From contig DHHJ01000021.1 in assembly GCA_002403205.1 (NCBI GenBank), positions 1 through 28,038 on the forward strand: 28,038 nucleotides of DNA. The letters run 5' to 3'. The number at the start of each line of letters is the position of its first letter. Position 1 is the stretch's first letter. This stretch comes from Anaerolineaceae bacterium UBA4775. GTDB taxonomy: Bacteria > Chloroflexota > Anaerolineae > Anaerolineales > Anaerolineaceae. This document shows positions 6,500-15,060 of the stretch, piece by piece. The translations under genes and the position numbers were made by a program. Below the pieces are notes generated by a model. That model saw only the letters and a list, made by a program, of their open reading frames with translations. It ran no database searches and had not been told where the DNA came from.

Positions 6500-7075
6500 A
6501 TGATCAAAGACACCATCGTAAACATCGTTAAATCCCTCCGGCACAATAAAGCCGTCCAAATTACATTGGTGCTCCTGATGGCCGTTGCTTTCGTGGTCAT
6601 CATGATCAATTTTGACCTGCCAGAGGCCAAAGACTTTATCCGTGCACATCGCAGACAGGCCGCATTGATCAGCGTGGGGATTTACTTCCTGTTGGGCTTT
6701 ACTTTCATCCCCTCCTCTCCTCTGACGTTATTTCTCGCAGTCTTTCTGGGACCCCTTGAGACGGTGGCTGTCGCGACTGTAGGCAACACCCTCGCCGCCA
6801 TGCTGGAATATCAGATCGGTGTCACGGTTGGTGACATCTTCAACTTCGAAGCCCGTATGGACGACCTGCCCTTCCGGCTTGGTGAGCTACCCATCACCTC
6901 CCCCCTGCTATTGATGACCGGCCGCTTATTACCCCTTGGCAAGCGCGGTTTCAGCATTGTCTGCGGCGCCTATCAGGTTCCCCTTGGCAAATACCTGTGG
7001 ACATCCGTGGTGATGTATGTCATCAACGCCTCTTTCCTCGCCTTTGGTGGCGCAGGCTTGGCGAGGCTGTTTTGA
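6500..7075 (+). CDS. TVP38/TMEM64 (VTT-domain, DedA-like) membrane protein
   Basis: A 191-aa integral membrane protein. Hydrophobic segments are visible at about 18-38, 55-75, 78-97, 131-147 and 165-187. The VTT-domain signature is present: FIPSSPLTLFLAVFLGPLET, the re-entrant-loop region, then GNTLAAMLEYQIG and GRLLPLGKRGFSIVCGAYQV. Relatives of this superfamily (DedA, TMEM41B, VMP1) are implicated in moving phospholipids between leaflets, but bacterial TVP38-like members are mostly uncharacterised. It stands alone on the + strand, 142 bases after the microcompartment operon and 167 before the next gene, and is probably not part of either unit. Confidence 0.85.
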   Translation: MIKDTIVNIVKSLRHNKAVQITLVLLMAVAFVVIMINFDLPEAKDFIRAHRRQAALISVGIYFLLGFTFIPSSPLTLFLAVFLGPLETVAVATVGNTLAAMLEYQIGVTVGDIFNFEARMDDLPFRLGELPITSPLLLMTGRLLPLGKRGFSIVCGAYQVPLGKYLWTSVVMYVINASFLAFGGAGLARLF

Positions 7076-7242
7076 AACACCACCCTGAATGTTTATGGCA
7101 TTGGCGTTTCCCTTGTGAATTCAAACCGCAAAACAACGATCGCCAATGCCCGATACACAGCTCCCCATACCCAGTACCTGATCGCCCAATACCTTGACAC
7201 GCCCTATTTCCAACTCCCCCGCCCTTGTGCTACACTATAACA

Positions 7243-9672
7243 ATGAGCAAACGACGCAAATTCATCCTGTCCGCTTTGGTGGTCCTTGTGCTTGCTGCTT
7301 GTGCGGGTCCAGCAGACCAACCTGCTGTTGATCAAACCCATCCGCCGATCCTGTTGGCCACAGCCACGCCCCCATCCACCCCAACGCCGACTGCCACCCT
7401 GCCTCCACCCCCCGAGGTACTGATCACCGAGGGCGATCACGCCTTGTTTGTCGGTGATTACAACACCGCTGAAGCCATCTTCCGGGATGCCCTCACCCGC
7501 AGTGATGATCCCGACCTCATTGCTCAGGCTCAGTTAGGCCTGGGGCAGACTTATTTCAACATGGGTGAGATCAGCACCGCGTTAAACCACTTCCGCCAGG
7601 CTGCTCAGGCAGACAACCCGGTGATCGCAGCGCGCGCGCAATACATGCTCGGGCGCACCTTCACCCAGCTTGAGCGCTACGAAGAAGCCCTTGCGGCATA
7701 TCAGGCCTACCTCGACATGCGCCCCGGGTTGATCGACTCTCGTCTCCACGAACTGCGTGGGGACTTGTTCAGCACACTCGGGGATCAGACATCTGCCATT
7801 GCCAGCTACCAGAGTGCCTTCCTCTCAGACCCCACCGGGGGTAGCGATGCCATTGCTGTAAAGATCGCCCGTGCTTATCAAGCAAGCGGTGATGATGAAA
7901 CCGCCTTATCGCTTTATCGTGATATTTTCAATACTGCCAGTAGTGACTATACGAAAGCACAGATGGCCCTCCTCATCGGGCGCATTTACCTCGCCAATGA
8001 AGATTACGATCAAGCGTACACCATCCTGCAGGAGTCAGTCCAGCGATTTCCTTTCGCCTATGATGCCTATACCGCCCTCGTGATCCTAGTGGAAGACGGC
8101 ATACCTGTGAATGAATACGAGCGCGGCCTGGTCAATTACTACGTCGGTAACCACATCCTGGCGATTGAAGCCTTCGACCGCTACCTGGCTGAAGAAGAAC
8201 AACCCCTGGCCGATGCTGCCCTTTACCACAAAGGCCTTGCCACCCGCAGCCTCGGCGGGGAAGAAAACCACCGTGCAGCCATCGACCTGTGGGAGACTTT
8301 GATCATCACCTACCCCACCAGCAGCTACTATATCGATGCCTGGCAGTCCATTGAATTCACCCATTGGGCATTCCTGGGGGATCACCAGGCTTCGGCCAAA
8401 ACCTCCCTGGATTTTGTCGCCCAGCGCCCGCAATCTCCAGATTCGCCCGACTTTCTCTTCCGCGCTGGCCGCTCCTTCGAGCGGGCAGACATGCTTCAGC
8501 AAGCCGCTGAAACCTGGGCGCGGGTCGCGGCTGAATACCCAGAATCAGCCGAAACCTTTCAGACCACCTTCTTCGCCGGGATCGCCCTCGTCCGCCTGGG
8601 AGATTGGGAAGGTGCACAGGCGTTGTTCTCACGAGCGCTCGTCCTGACGGCTGAGCCCGCCGAGCTGGCCGCCGCCCACCTGTGGATCGGCAAATGCCAG
8701 CAAGCCCAGGGCGACATTGCGGCCGCCCTTGATAGCTGGAAGATTGCCCAGACCGCCAACCCCTTCGGCCATTACAGCATTCGCGCCGAAGACCTGCTCA
8801 TCAGCCGTGAACCCTTCTACGAGCCTGCCGAGTACAAGCTCGACCCTGATCTGAGCCCCTACCTGCCGGAAGCGGAAGCCTGGCTCAGGGCCACGTTTGA
8901 GCTGCCCCCAGAGCTTAACCTGGAAAGCCCGGGGATGCTCGCCTACGACCCGCGCTTCCAGCGCGGCCTGGAATACTGGGCCTTGGGTGACTATCCCGCT
9001 GGGAAAGCAGAGTTTGACTCCCTCCGCCTTGAATTTGCCGAAGACCCCGCCCAAACCTTCCGGTTAATCCCAGCCCTGGTTGAGATCGGGCTCTACCGTT
9101 CAGCCATGGTCGCCAGCACCCAGCTATTGCGCTTGGCCGGGCTGGAACGCGGCGACGCATTACAAGCCCCTGAATTCTTCTCAAGAGTGCGCTTTGGGGC
9201 TTACTATCTCGATTGGGTCTTGCCTGCAGCTCAATCCGAAGCCATCTCGCCCCTGCTGCTGCTTGCGGTCATGCGCCAGGAAAGCACCTTCGAAGGCTTC
9301 ATTCGCTCAGGCGCAGGCGCACGCGGCCTGATGCAGGTCATGCCTGCCACAGGCGCTCAACTGGCTGAGAACCTGTCCTGGCCAGAAAACTACACCGTGG
9401 ATGACCTCGACCGCCCGAATGTCAGCATTGTTTTCGGTGCCAGTTACCTCAGGCAGCAGCGACAGCTCTTTGAAGGCGACCCCTTTGCCATGCTGGCCGC
9501 CTACAATGGCGGGCCGGGGAATACCCTCTTTTGGAAAGACCTCATGCCCTACGACGATCCGGACCTGTTTCTCGAGGTCGTGCGCATCGAGGAGACACGC
9601 AATTACATCCGCCTGATCAACGAGATCCATTACATTTATGGCTGGCTGTACGGCGAACCGGAGGAACGGTAA
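7243..9672 (+). CDS. Lipoprotein with TPR array and C-terminal lytic transglycosylase (SLT) domain
   Basis: An 809-aa secreted lipoprotein. The N-terminus is a lipoprotein signal (SKRRKFILSALVVLVLAAC) with the lipidated cysteine at residue 20. A Thr/Pro-rich spacer follows to about residue 60. Residues about 60-560 are TPR-like helical repeats (for example AQLGLGQTYFNMGEISTALN and AQYMLGRTFTQLERYEEAL). The last 160 residues are a Slt70-type transglycosylase domain, with catalytic Glu680 in MRQESTF, GARGLMQVMPATG and AAYNGGPGN. It would cleave peptidoglycan glycan strands at the cell surface. The architecture recalls Slt70, whose helical ring precedes its catalytic domain, but membrane-anchored by a lipid. 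ATG 7243 is chosen because it starts the signal peptide; an upstream in-frame TTG at 7225 would add six residues. TACACT/TATAAC lies just upstream, too close for a normal leader. Confidence 0.92.
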   Translation: MSKRRKFILSALVVLVLAACAGPADQPAVDQTHPPILLATATPPSTPTPTATLPPPPEVLITEGDHALFVGDYNTAEAIFRDALTRSDDPDLIAQAQLGLGQTYFNMGEISTALNHFRQAAQADNPVIAARAQYMLGRTFTQLERYEEALAAYQAYLDMRPGLIDSRLHELRGDLFSTLGDQTSAIASYQSAFLSDPTGGSDAIAVKIARAYQASGDDETALSLYRDIFNTASSDYTKAQMALLIGRIYLANEDYDQAYTILQESVQRFPFAYDAYTALVILVEDGIPVNEYERGLVNYYVGNHILAIEAFDRYLAEEEQPLADAALYHKGLATRSLGGEENHRAAIDLWETLIITYPTSSYYIDAWQSIEFTHWAFLGDHQASAKTSLDFVAQRPQSPDSPDFLFRAGRSFERADMLQQAAETWARVAAEYPESAETFQTTFFAGIALVRLGDWEGAQALFSRALVLTAEPAELAAAHLWIGKCQQAQGDIAAALDSWKIAQTANPFGHYSIRAEDLLISREPFYEPAEYKLDPDLSPYLPEAEAWLRATFELPPELNLESPGMLAYDPRFQRGLEYWALGDYPAGKAEFDSLRLEFAEDPAQTFRLIPALVEIGLYRSAMVASTQLLRLAGLERGDALQAPEFFSRVRFGAYYLDWVLPAAQSEAISPLLLLAVMRQESTFEGFIRSGAGARGLMQVMPATGAQLAENLSWPENYTVDDLDRPNVSIVFGASYLRQQRQLFEGDPFAMLAAYNGGPGNTLFWKDLMPYDDPDLFLEVVRIEETRNYIRLINEIHYIYGWLYGEPEER

Positions 9673-9678
9673 AAAAAA

Positions 9679-9709
9679 TAGGGCAGCACCTATCGGAATG
9701 CCTGCCCTA
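9679..9709 (-). terminator. Rho-independent terminator (minus strand) after the dead lipase gene
   Basis: An 8-bp inverted repeat (TAGGGCAG at 9679-9686 and CTGCCCTA at 9702-9709). On the minus strand it is followed by an uninterrupted run of eight T (9671-9678). It ends the relic lipase gene. The T-run overlaps the stop of the convergent lipoprotein gene, and on the + strand there is no T-run, so it is a one-way terminator. Confidence 0.75.
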
Positions 9710-9712
9710 AGA

Positions 9713-10004
9713 TTAATTAACTAATTTTACAACTCTCAAGCGCACATCCAGCCAGTTCGCGACCTCCCCGAGCACCTGCAGGTGTTCGGGTTCGTTAAAG
9801 AATTCGTGACGCTGGCCTTCGTAGAATTGGAGGGACTTATCCAATAGTCTCACCCTATCGTAGACCAATTCCACCTCTAGGGGATCGCTTGCTGCGTTTT
9901 CCCAAGCCATGCACGATTAGAATCACCATCTTAGCCTTGCCCTCCCGCAGCCATGAAATATCGATATCTCGCACACCTTTGAATGCAGCTTCATTGTGAT
10001 TCAT
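9713..10004 (-). pseudogene. Remnant of a monoacylglycerol lipase/lysophospholipase-type alpha/beta hydrolase with internal deletion
   Basis: Reading the minus strand from ATG at 10004, which has an excellent GGAGGGGAG ribosome site, gives about 37 residues of a monoglyceride-lipase N-terminus (FKGVRDIDISWL, then MVILIVHGLG, the oxyanion strand). Right after HGLG the family reading frame changes. The other frame, ending at 9713, gives a typical C-terminus (LQFYEGQRHEFFNEPEHLQV, with the catalytic-histidine region RHEFFNEP). About 180 residues, including the nucleophile-serine motif, are missing between the two parts. Family members are about 270-300 aa; this locus can encode neither half usefully. 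The break lies near 9900-9910. Promoter region, ribosome site and terminator remain, so the deletion may be recent. It could still be transcribed. Confidence 0.8.
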
Positions 10005-10130
10005 GAGCTCCCCTCCTCAGATGATTGAATGATTCGATTAAATCCAAATTTACCCGTGTGGATATTTTATTTGCAGACTGGACTATATCTTACAACACAT
10101 CAGCGGACCAACCCTGGCCAGGAATTAAAA

Positions 10131-10162
10131 ATCAGCCCACAGGCTTTAGACCTACGGGCTGA
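10131..10162 (-). terminator. Rho-independent terminator of the pyruvate/acetoin dehydrogenase operon
   Basis: An inverted repeat with ATCAGCCC at 10131-10138 and GGGCTGAT at 10155-10162, extended by an inner AGG/CCT pairing. On the minus strand it is followed by TTTTTAA. It lies 19 bases after the E2 stop. Confidence 0.85.
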
Positions 10163-10180
10163 TCAGCTGTCCGTCTGGTT

Positions 10181-11485
10181 TTAGATCAACAACTGCAGCG
10201 GCTCTTCCAGGTACTCTGCCAGGACAGCCATGAATTCGGCGGCTTCAGCACCATCGGTCACCCGGTGGTCTGCAGAGATCGTTGCCTTCATCCGGGAGGC
10301 GATCACCAGCTCACCATCTTCAACCGCAGGCACATTCTGCACCGCGCTCACTGCCAGAATGCCTGCTTCCGGCGGGTTGATGATGGCGGCAAATTCATCG
10401 ATCCCGAACATACCCAAATTGCTCACCGAGAAGGTTGAGCCTTCGATATCTTCGTTCTTCACCTTGCGGTTGCGCGCCCGACCGGCCATCTCGCGCACCT
10501 CGCGTGCGATCAAACGCAGCGGTTTCCGGTCGGCGTCCTTGCAGACAACCGTCATCAAACCGCCTTCCACCGCCACAGCCACGCCGATATTGACATGTCC
10601 ATACCGCCGGATATGCTTGTCATCTTCAATGGAGGCGTTTAGGTTCGGGTACTGGCGCAGCGCCAGTGCCACTGCCTTGAGGATGAAGTCATTCACCGAG
10701 AGCTTATCCTCCTCGGGCAGCAACTGGTTCAGCTCCTTGCGCAATTTCATCAGCGCACCGGTCTTATACACACGCGTCAGGTAAAAATGCGGGAAGTTCT
10801 GATTCGAATCCTGCATACGCCGGCCGATCGCCTGCCGCAACCGGCTCATCGCGATCACCTCATCCTCGGGAATTTCACCTGTGGTGAAGGCCGTCAAAGG
10901 CTGCAAAGTCTTGCCGACCGCCTCGGCTTCTTCCTCCCGGCCCTCAGCGCGCATCGACTCAAGGTATTCTTCGATATCCTTCTTGACGATCCTGCCCTGG
11001 GGGCCGCTGCCCTCCACCTTCGTAAGCGGGACGTCATGGTCTTCTGCCATCCGCCGTGCCAAAGGCGATGACCGCGTTCCGCCTGCCGGTGTTACATCGG
11101 GTTCTTCTGCCATCTCAACGGCAGCTTCCGTTTCAGGCGCTTTTTCTTCCTTGACGGGTTGTTCTTCCTCGGGAGCAGCTTTTTGGGGTGCCTTTACACC
11201 CGCTTCCCCCAGCAGGGCATCGATGTCCTCATCGGACAGCTCTTCACCTTTCGCTGCCACCACAGCAATCGGCGCGTTGACGGGCAAATCCTCCCCTTCA
11301 CCTGCCAAATGCCTGAACATGACGCCTTCGAAACCAGATTCAACCTCCACTGTCGCTTTATCTGTTTCGATCTCAGCGATCACATCCGCTTTCTCCACCG
11401 GATCGCCTTCAGCTTTGACCCACCTTACCAGGGTTCCCTCAGCCATATCAAAGCCCAATTTGGGCATCGTCACCAGCTCAGCCAT
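10181..11485 (-). CDS. pdhC: Dihydrolipoamide acyltransferase E2 component of a pyruvate/acetoin-type dehydrogenase complex
   Basis: A 434-aa E2 core protein that transfers the acetyl group from lipoate to CoA. Domain order: one lipoyl domain (1-80; lipoylated Lys43 in ETDKATVEV), an acidic Ala/Pro/Glu linker (96-134), the peripheral-subunit-binding domain (about 138-175, SSPLARRMAEDHDVPL and GSGPQGRIVKKDIEEYL), a second Glu-rich linker, and the catalytic domain with the active-site HRVTDG (His407, Asp411). The start overlaps the end of the E1beta gene by 8 bases, so translation is coupled. It is the last gene of a three-gene operon. No E3 (dihydrolipoamide dehydrogenase) is in the window; it must be supplied from elsewhere. 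Pyruvate and acetoin complexes cannot be separated from the sequence alone. Confidence 0.95.
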   Translation of the reverse strand: MAELVTMPKLGFDMAEGTLVRWVKAEGDPVEKADVIAEIETDKATVEVESGFEGVMFRHLAGEGEDLPVNAPIAVVAAKGEELSDEDIDALLGEAGVKAPQKAAPEEEQPVKEEKAPETEAAVEMAEEPDVTPAGGTRSSPLARRMAEDHDVPLTKVEGSGPQGRIVKKDIEEYLESMRAEGREEEAEAVGKTLQPLTAFTTGEIPEDEVIAMSRLRQAIGRRMQDSNQNFPHFYLTRVYKTGALMKLRKELNQLLPEEDKLSVNDFILKAVALALRQYPNLNASIEDDKHIRRYGHVNIGVAVAVEGGLMTVVCKDADRKPLRLIAREVREMAGRARNRKVKNEDIEGSTFSVSNLGMFGIDEFAAIINPPEAGILAVSAVQNVPAVEDGELVIASRMKATISADHRVTDGAEAAEFMAVLAEYLEEPLQLLI

Positions 11486-12458
11486 AAATGACCTCCTTCG
11501 CAGCTTGATAAATATCTTCCGTTTGCGGCAGGGCCAACTGTTCCAGTTTTGCGTTGTAGGGCAGCGGGACCTCTGCCTGAGCCACCCGTTTCACCGGGGC
11601 ATCGACATAATCAAAAGCCAGCTCGTAAATCCTGGCTGAAACCTCAGAGCCAACTCCGAATGCGCGCCAGCCTTCCTCGACGACCACAGCTCGGTTGGTG
11701 CGTTTGAAGGAAGCAATCACCGGGTCCATGTCCAGGGGGCGCAGGGCGCGCAGGTCGACCACCTCGGCTTCAATGCCCTCATCAGCCAGTCGCTCTGCAG
11801 CCGCCAATGCCGCCGGCACCATCTTTGAATAAGCCACAATGGTGACGTCATCACCTTCCCGTTGAACCTTTGATTTACCCAAAGGCTCGAGGTAATCCTC
11901 ATCCTCCGGCACCTCACCTTTTGACTGGTAAAGGGTAGCGTTTTCAATGAACAGCACCGGGTCATCACTGCGGATGGCGCTCTTCAACAAACCTTTGGCG
12001 TCCGCCGGCGTCCCTGGTGAAACCACCTTTAGCCCGGGGAAATGGGCAAAGATCGCATCGGGCGTTTGGGAGTGCGTGGCGCCCAACTGGCGCCCGCCGC
12101 CGCTGACCGCGCGGATTACCAGGGGTAGTTTAAACTGCCCGGCAAACATATAATGCAGCTTGGCCGCCTCGTTGACGATATGGTCCATGGCTACATAAGC
12201 GAAGTTAATCGTCATCAGCTCGGCGATAGGGCGCGTCCCGGTCAGGGCTGCCCCAATCGCACCGCCCACGATGGCAGCTTCAGCGATAGGCGTATCCCGG
12301 ACGCGCTTCTCTCCAAAATGATCATAAAATCCTTTGGTGACGGCATAAGTGCCGCCCCACACGCCGACCTCTTCACCCATGATGAATACGCGCTCATCGC
12401 GTTCCATTTCTTCCCACAACGCTTTTGAAATTGCTTCACGCATTGTCATTCGTGCCAT
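11478..12458 (-). CDS. pdhB: Thiamine-diphosphate dehydrogenase E1 beta subunit (pyruvate/acetoin type)
   Basis: A 326-aa E1beta subunit. It supplies part of the thiamine diphosphate site and pairs with the E1alpha encoded just upstream. Motifs: MGEEVGVWGGTYAVTKGF, the conserved catalytic Glu60 in DTPIAEAAIVG, ELMTINFAYVAMDHIVNEAA, SGGGRQLGATHSQ and the C-terminal transketolase fold (VVDLRALRPLDMDPVIAS, VVVEEGWRAFGVGSE). It starts one base after the E1alpha stop and overlaps E2 by 8 bases, a tightly coupled cluster. The GGGRQLGATHSQ loop is the typical alpha2beta2 form. Confidence 0.95.
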   Translation of the reverse strand: MARMTMREAISKALWEEMERDERVFIMGEEVGVWGGTYAVTKGFYDHFGEKRVRDTPIAEAAIVGGAIGAALTGTRPIAELMTINFAYVAMDHIVNEAAKLHYMFAGQFKLPLVIRAVSGGGRQLGATHSQTPDAIFAHFPGLKVVSPGTPADAKGLLKSAIRSDDPVLFIENATLYQSKGEVPEDEDYLEPLGKSKVQREGDDVTIVAYSKMVPAALAAAERLADEGIEAEVVDLRALRPLDMDPVIASFKRTNRAVVVEEGWRAFGVGSEVSARIYELAFDYVDAPVKRVAQAEVPLPYNAKLEQLALPQTEDIYQAAKEVIYG

Positions 12459-12459
12459 C

Positions 12460-13473
12460 TTATTTTCCCTCGCTTATCTTTTCCAGGGCGTATCCCCGAT
12501 AATCCACAGGTGTGGGCTCGGTGTAGATATGTTCAAACAGGGTTTCATCCTCGGGGTCAGGGCTTGCTTCGGCAAATTCTACGGCTTCCTGGACGATCTT
12601 TTCGGCCTGCGCGTCCTGTTCATCCAGCACTTCTTCGGTGGCGACATCTTCATCTATCAAGTAGCGTCTGAAGATGCCAATCGGGTCCTCTTCCTCCCAC
12701 TTTTTCACCTCATCTTTTGCGCGGTAGCGTTCAGGGTCTCCCATCGAATGGCCGCGATAGCGATAGGTCATTATTTCCAGCAAATAAGGCCCGCCCTCTT
12801 CACGAATGGTATCCAGAACCCGTGAGACATTTTTACGCACGTTGATCACATCCATGCCTTCAATGCGTTCGTTGCGCATGCCATATCCTTCGGCTTTTTG
12901 GCGGATTTCCGATACCGCCGAGGCACGATCCACAGCAGTGCCCATGCCGTACTGGTTATTCTCACATACCCACAGCACGGGTAAGTTCCACACCTTGCTC
13001 AGGTTCAATGCCTCATGGAAAAAACCAATATTGGTGGCGCCATCACCAAACACGCAAATCGTGATGGCTTCGTCGTTGCCCTGGTAGACATCTCCAAGAG
13101 CCAAACCCGCCGCAATCGGGATATGAGCGCCCACAATGGCATGGCCGCCCCAAAAATTCTTCTCTACATCCGCCATATGCATCGAACCGCCCCTTCCCCC
13201 TGAGCATCCATCCACTTTGCCCAGAAGTTCAGCCATCACAAATTTCGGGTCAATCCCGCTGCTGATTGCCCACCCATGATCGCGGTAGGCCGTGATGATC
13301 CGGTCTTGCGGCTGTCTGACGGAGCCAATCCCCGCACATACCGCTTCCTGGCCGATGTAGAGATGCAAAAATCCGCCGATCTTGCCCTTCTGATACAGTT
13401 CAGCAGAGCGCTCCTCGATCCGGCGGATCACGACCATTTCTCGATACAGGTCTAAATAATCCTTTTTTTCCAT
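12460..13473 (-). CDS. pdhA: Thiamine-diphosphate dehydrogenase E1 alpha subunit (pyruvate/acetoin type)
   Basis: A 337-aa E1alpha subunit that decarboxylates pyruvate (or cleaves acetoin) with thiamine diphosphate. The cofactor motif runs from GDGA at 143-146 to ENN at 171-173. Others are GFLHLYIGQEAVCAGIG, RDHGWAISSGID, GRGGSMHMADVEKNFWGGHA and the loop YRYRGHSMGDPERYR. It is the first gene of the operon; AAGGGACG lies 7 bases before its start. A possible -10 sequence (TATACT) lies on the minus strand about 80 bases upstream, without a good -35. The complex would feed acetyl-CoA, the same product as the microcompartment aldehyde dehydrogenase. Confidence 0.95.
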   Translation of the reverse strand: MEKKDYLDLYREMVVIRRIEERSAELYQKGKIGGFLHLYIGQEAVCAGIGSVRQPQDRIITAYRDHGWAISSGIDPKFVMAELLGKVDGCSGGRGGSMHMADVEKNFWGGHAIVGAHIPIAAGLALGDVYQGNDEAITICVFGDGATNIGFFHEALNLSKVWNLPVLWVCENNQYGMGTAVDRASAVSEIRQKAEGYGMRNERIEGMDVINVRKNVSRVLDTIREEGGPYLLEIMTYRYRGHSMGDPERYRAKDEVKKWEEEDPIGIFRRYLIDEDVATEEVLDEQDAQAEKIVQEAVEFAEASPDPEDETLFEHIYTEPTPVDYRGYALEKISEGK

Positions 13474-13740
13474 ATAGTATCGTCCCTTCAGATAGCGATT
13501 AATAATAGCTACTTATCTCGCAAGTGATTAATTGGTTGTCCTTGACAATATAAAGTATACCGCAGGATGCACCCACATTTAGGCTTAAATATTGTACATT
13601 TCACAGCCATTTCAAGTGATCGCTTAATGAAAAGTGATGAATACTGTCCAGTCACTTCCTTTTTGCTGGTGAGTAGAAAAATAGCACAGCATAATCAGCA
13701 CAGAATCAGGCGTTCATCCACCATCACAGATGATTGTCAT

Positions 13741-14687
13741 TTAGTAACGGTCTTGCAGCACTTTTTGAATGAACATGCGGCTTTCAGTGCCGATCAGTTC
13801 TGGTTCAGGGTTTTATATATCACGCCCAAACATCAAGCATTGTGTACCGACCAGATCGGGCATTTTCCGTATATGAGATAAGCATCGATCGCCAATTATC
13901 CATCGCAAGCTCAGAACCATCAGAAATAAAGAACAAGAGCCGGACACCCGGAATGCCCTGCCCTTCAACCTGCAGTGCATTTTTTCGACTGTTTTCATTT
14001 CCTGGAGCATGTTTTTCGTCAGTGTGGATTGATAAAAACCGCACAGAACATCTCGGCTTCATCATCCGACAGGTATTCTTTTTGTATAGACAGAGATTCA
14101 TCACACACATCTGGACTTAACCTTGTTATCCCGGTTCTGCTTAAGAAAGCCATCAGGTTGATCATGATCGCTGGCGGTTTTTGCAGGTAGCGATAAGTTT
14201 CTGGCACAGCAGGGTCAAGGCCAATGATCGCCAGGACCTCATGAGGGAATTGATTCGCCCAAGCAATCGCCTCAAGAGCACCCATTGAGTGGGCAAATAT
14301 CACATAAGGCGGTGTTATCCCTGCCAACTCTAGCGCTTTCCGGTTTTCGGATAAGAGTGTATCCATTTCGCGGGGTGTTGACCCGGTTTCACTCCATCCA
14401 TAACCCGATCGCTCAATGACGGCGATGCGGTACTCATCCGACAACGGGTCATAAAGCAGTTCAAAGTTGAGGGCTGGTGAGCGTGCTCCGCTTCCGACGA
14501 TAAAAACAAGCACCAGGTCACCCGCTCCTTGCGAATACACATGCATCTGAGGCCCATTGACAGAGACCATCATTCTTAACGGTGGAAAGGCGGTCTTTTC
14601 TTGAGCTGATCGTTTTCTGTGATTGCTCAAACTTCCAATAACAAGCAAATTGATGATCGCCAAGATTCCCAATTCAAGCCATTTCAA
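13741..14687 (-). pseudogene. Frameshifted alpha/beta hydrolase gene
   Basis: The minus strand from ATG 14687 reads an N-terminal membrane helix (4-20), a hydrolase core with ERSGYGWSETG and the nucleophile Ser134 in FAHSMGALEAIAW, then stops at 14019. The family sequence continues in the next frame (HAPGNENSRKNALQVEGQGI, then VRLLFFISDGSELAMDNWR) to about 13828. It then shifts once more into the third frame, which reads LDVGRDI-stop-NPEPELIG and ends with FIQKVLQDRY and a stop at 13741-13743. Live relatives have a catalytic His in the GHYIHN... position; here it is Arg and the next His is a stop codon. So the gene carries two single-base-type shifts, one stop and a lost catalytic His. It may be decaying. 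Sequencing error could explain one shift but not all four changes. Confidence 0.85.
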
Positions 14688-15011
14688 AACAATTAAACCA
14701 CTTTATATATTGACCTTCACGCTATCACAGTTTATTTCATCACAACAACCTGATAAGTTTATATTGATTCTCAATCAACACGCTCGAAACCAGAACAACG
14801 GCCAGGCAGTCCACCGACAATTGTGAACGATAAGTTGCAGATGGAAAAATTATTGGGATTAAAAAGAGGGGCCCTCTAATCTTGGTAAAACTCATGTATT
14901 TTATATCACTTCTGTTTAGCACTGGTTCTTAACTGCAGATATTCTTTTAAAGCATGATTGAAGGGGAGATATCCAAATAATTGATTAAACTCAGCAGCTT
15001 CTCTTTAAAAA
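14688..15011. other. AT-rich intergenic region with no confident gene
   Basis: The stretch between the dead hydrolase and the dikinase terminator is AT-rich. On the minus strand, 14906-15007 reads about 31 codons (AAEFNQLFGYLPFNHALKEY and on to a stop) without a start. This may be the tail of a lost gene, but I cannot name its family. Otherwise I see no gene, tRNA or clear promoter. Confidence 0.4.
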
Positions 15012-15043
15012 CCAAAGGCTGCCGTTGAAACGGCAGCCTTTGG
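15012..15043 (-). terminator. Strong Rho-independent terminator of ppdK
   Basis: A perfect 13-bp inverted repeat (CCAAAGGCTGCCG at 15012-15024, CGGCAGCCTTTGG at 15031-15043) with a 6-base loop. On the minus strand it is followed by TTTTTAAA. It lies 17 bases after the ppdK stop. Confidence 0.93.
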
Positions 15044-15060
15044 AATGAATTTAAATCTGC

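Noticed and set aside
7194..7236. TTGACA (7194-7199) paired with TACACT (7231-7236) as a promoter for the transglycosylase gene
   Set aside because: The 31-base spacing is far outside the usual 16-18.
11159..11491. Long open frames opposite the E2, E1beta, dikinase and other genes
   Set aside because: They are antisense shadows of GC-rich coding sequence; the sense frames have clear protein motifs.
13567..13881. Plus-strand open frame of about 104 codons
   Set aside because: It overlaps the decaying hydrolase on the other strand, has no good ribosome site and shows no recognisable protein pattern.
14906..15007. Minus-strand 31-codon stretch as the tail of a transposase
   Set aside because: It is too short and has no start or catalytic motif; the transposase idea rests on a vague impression only.
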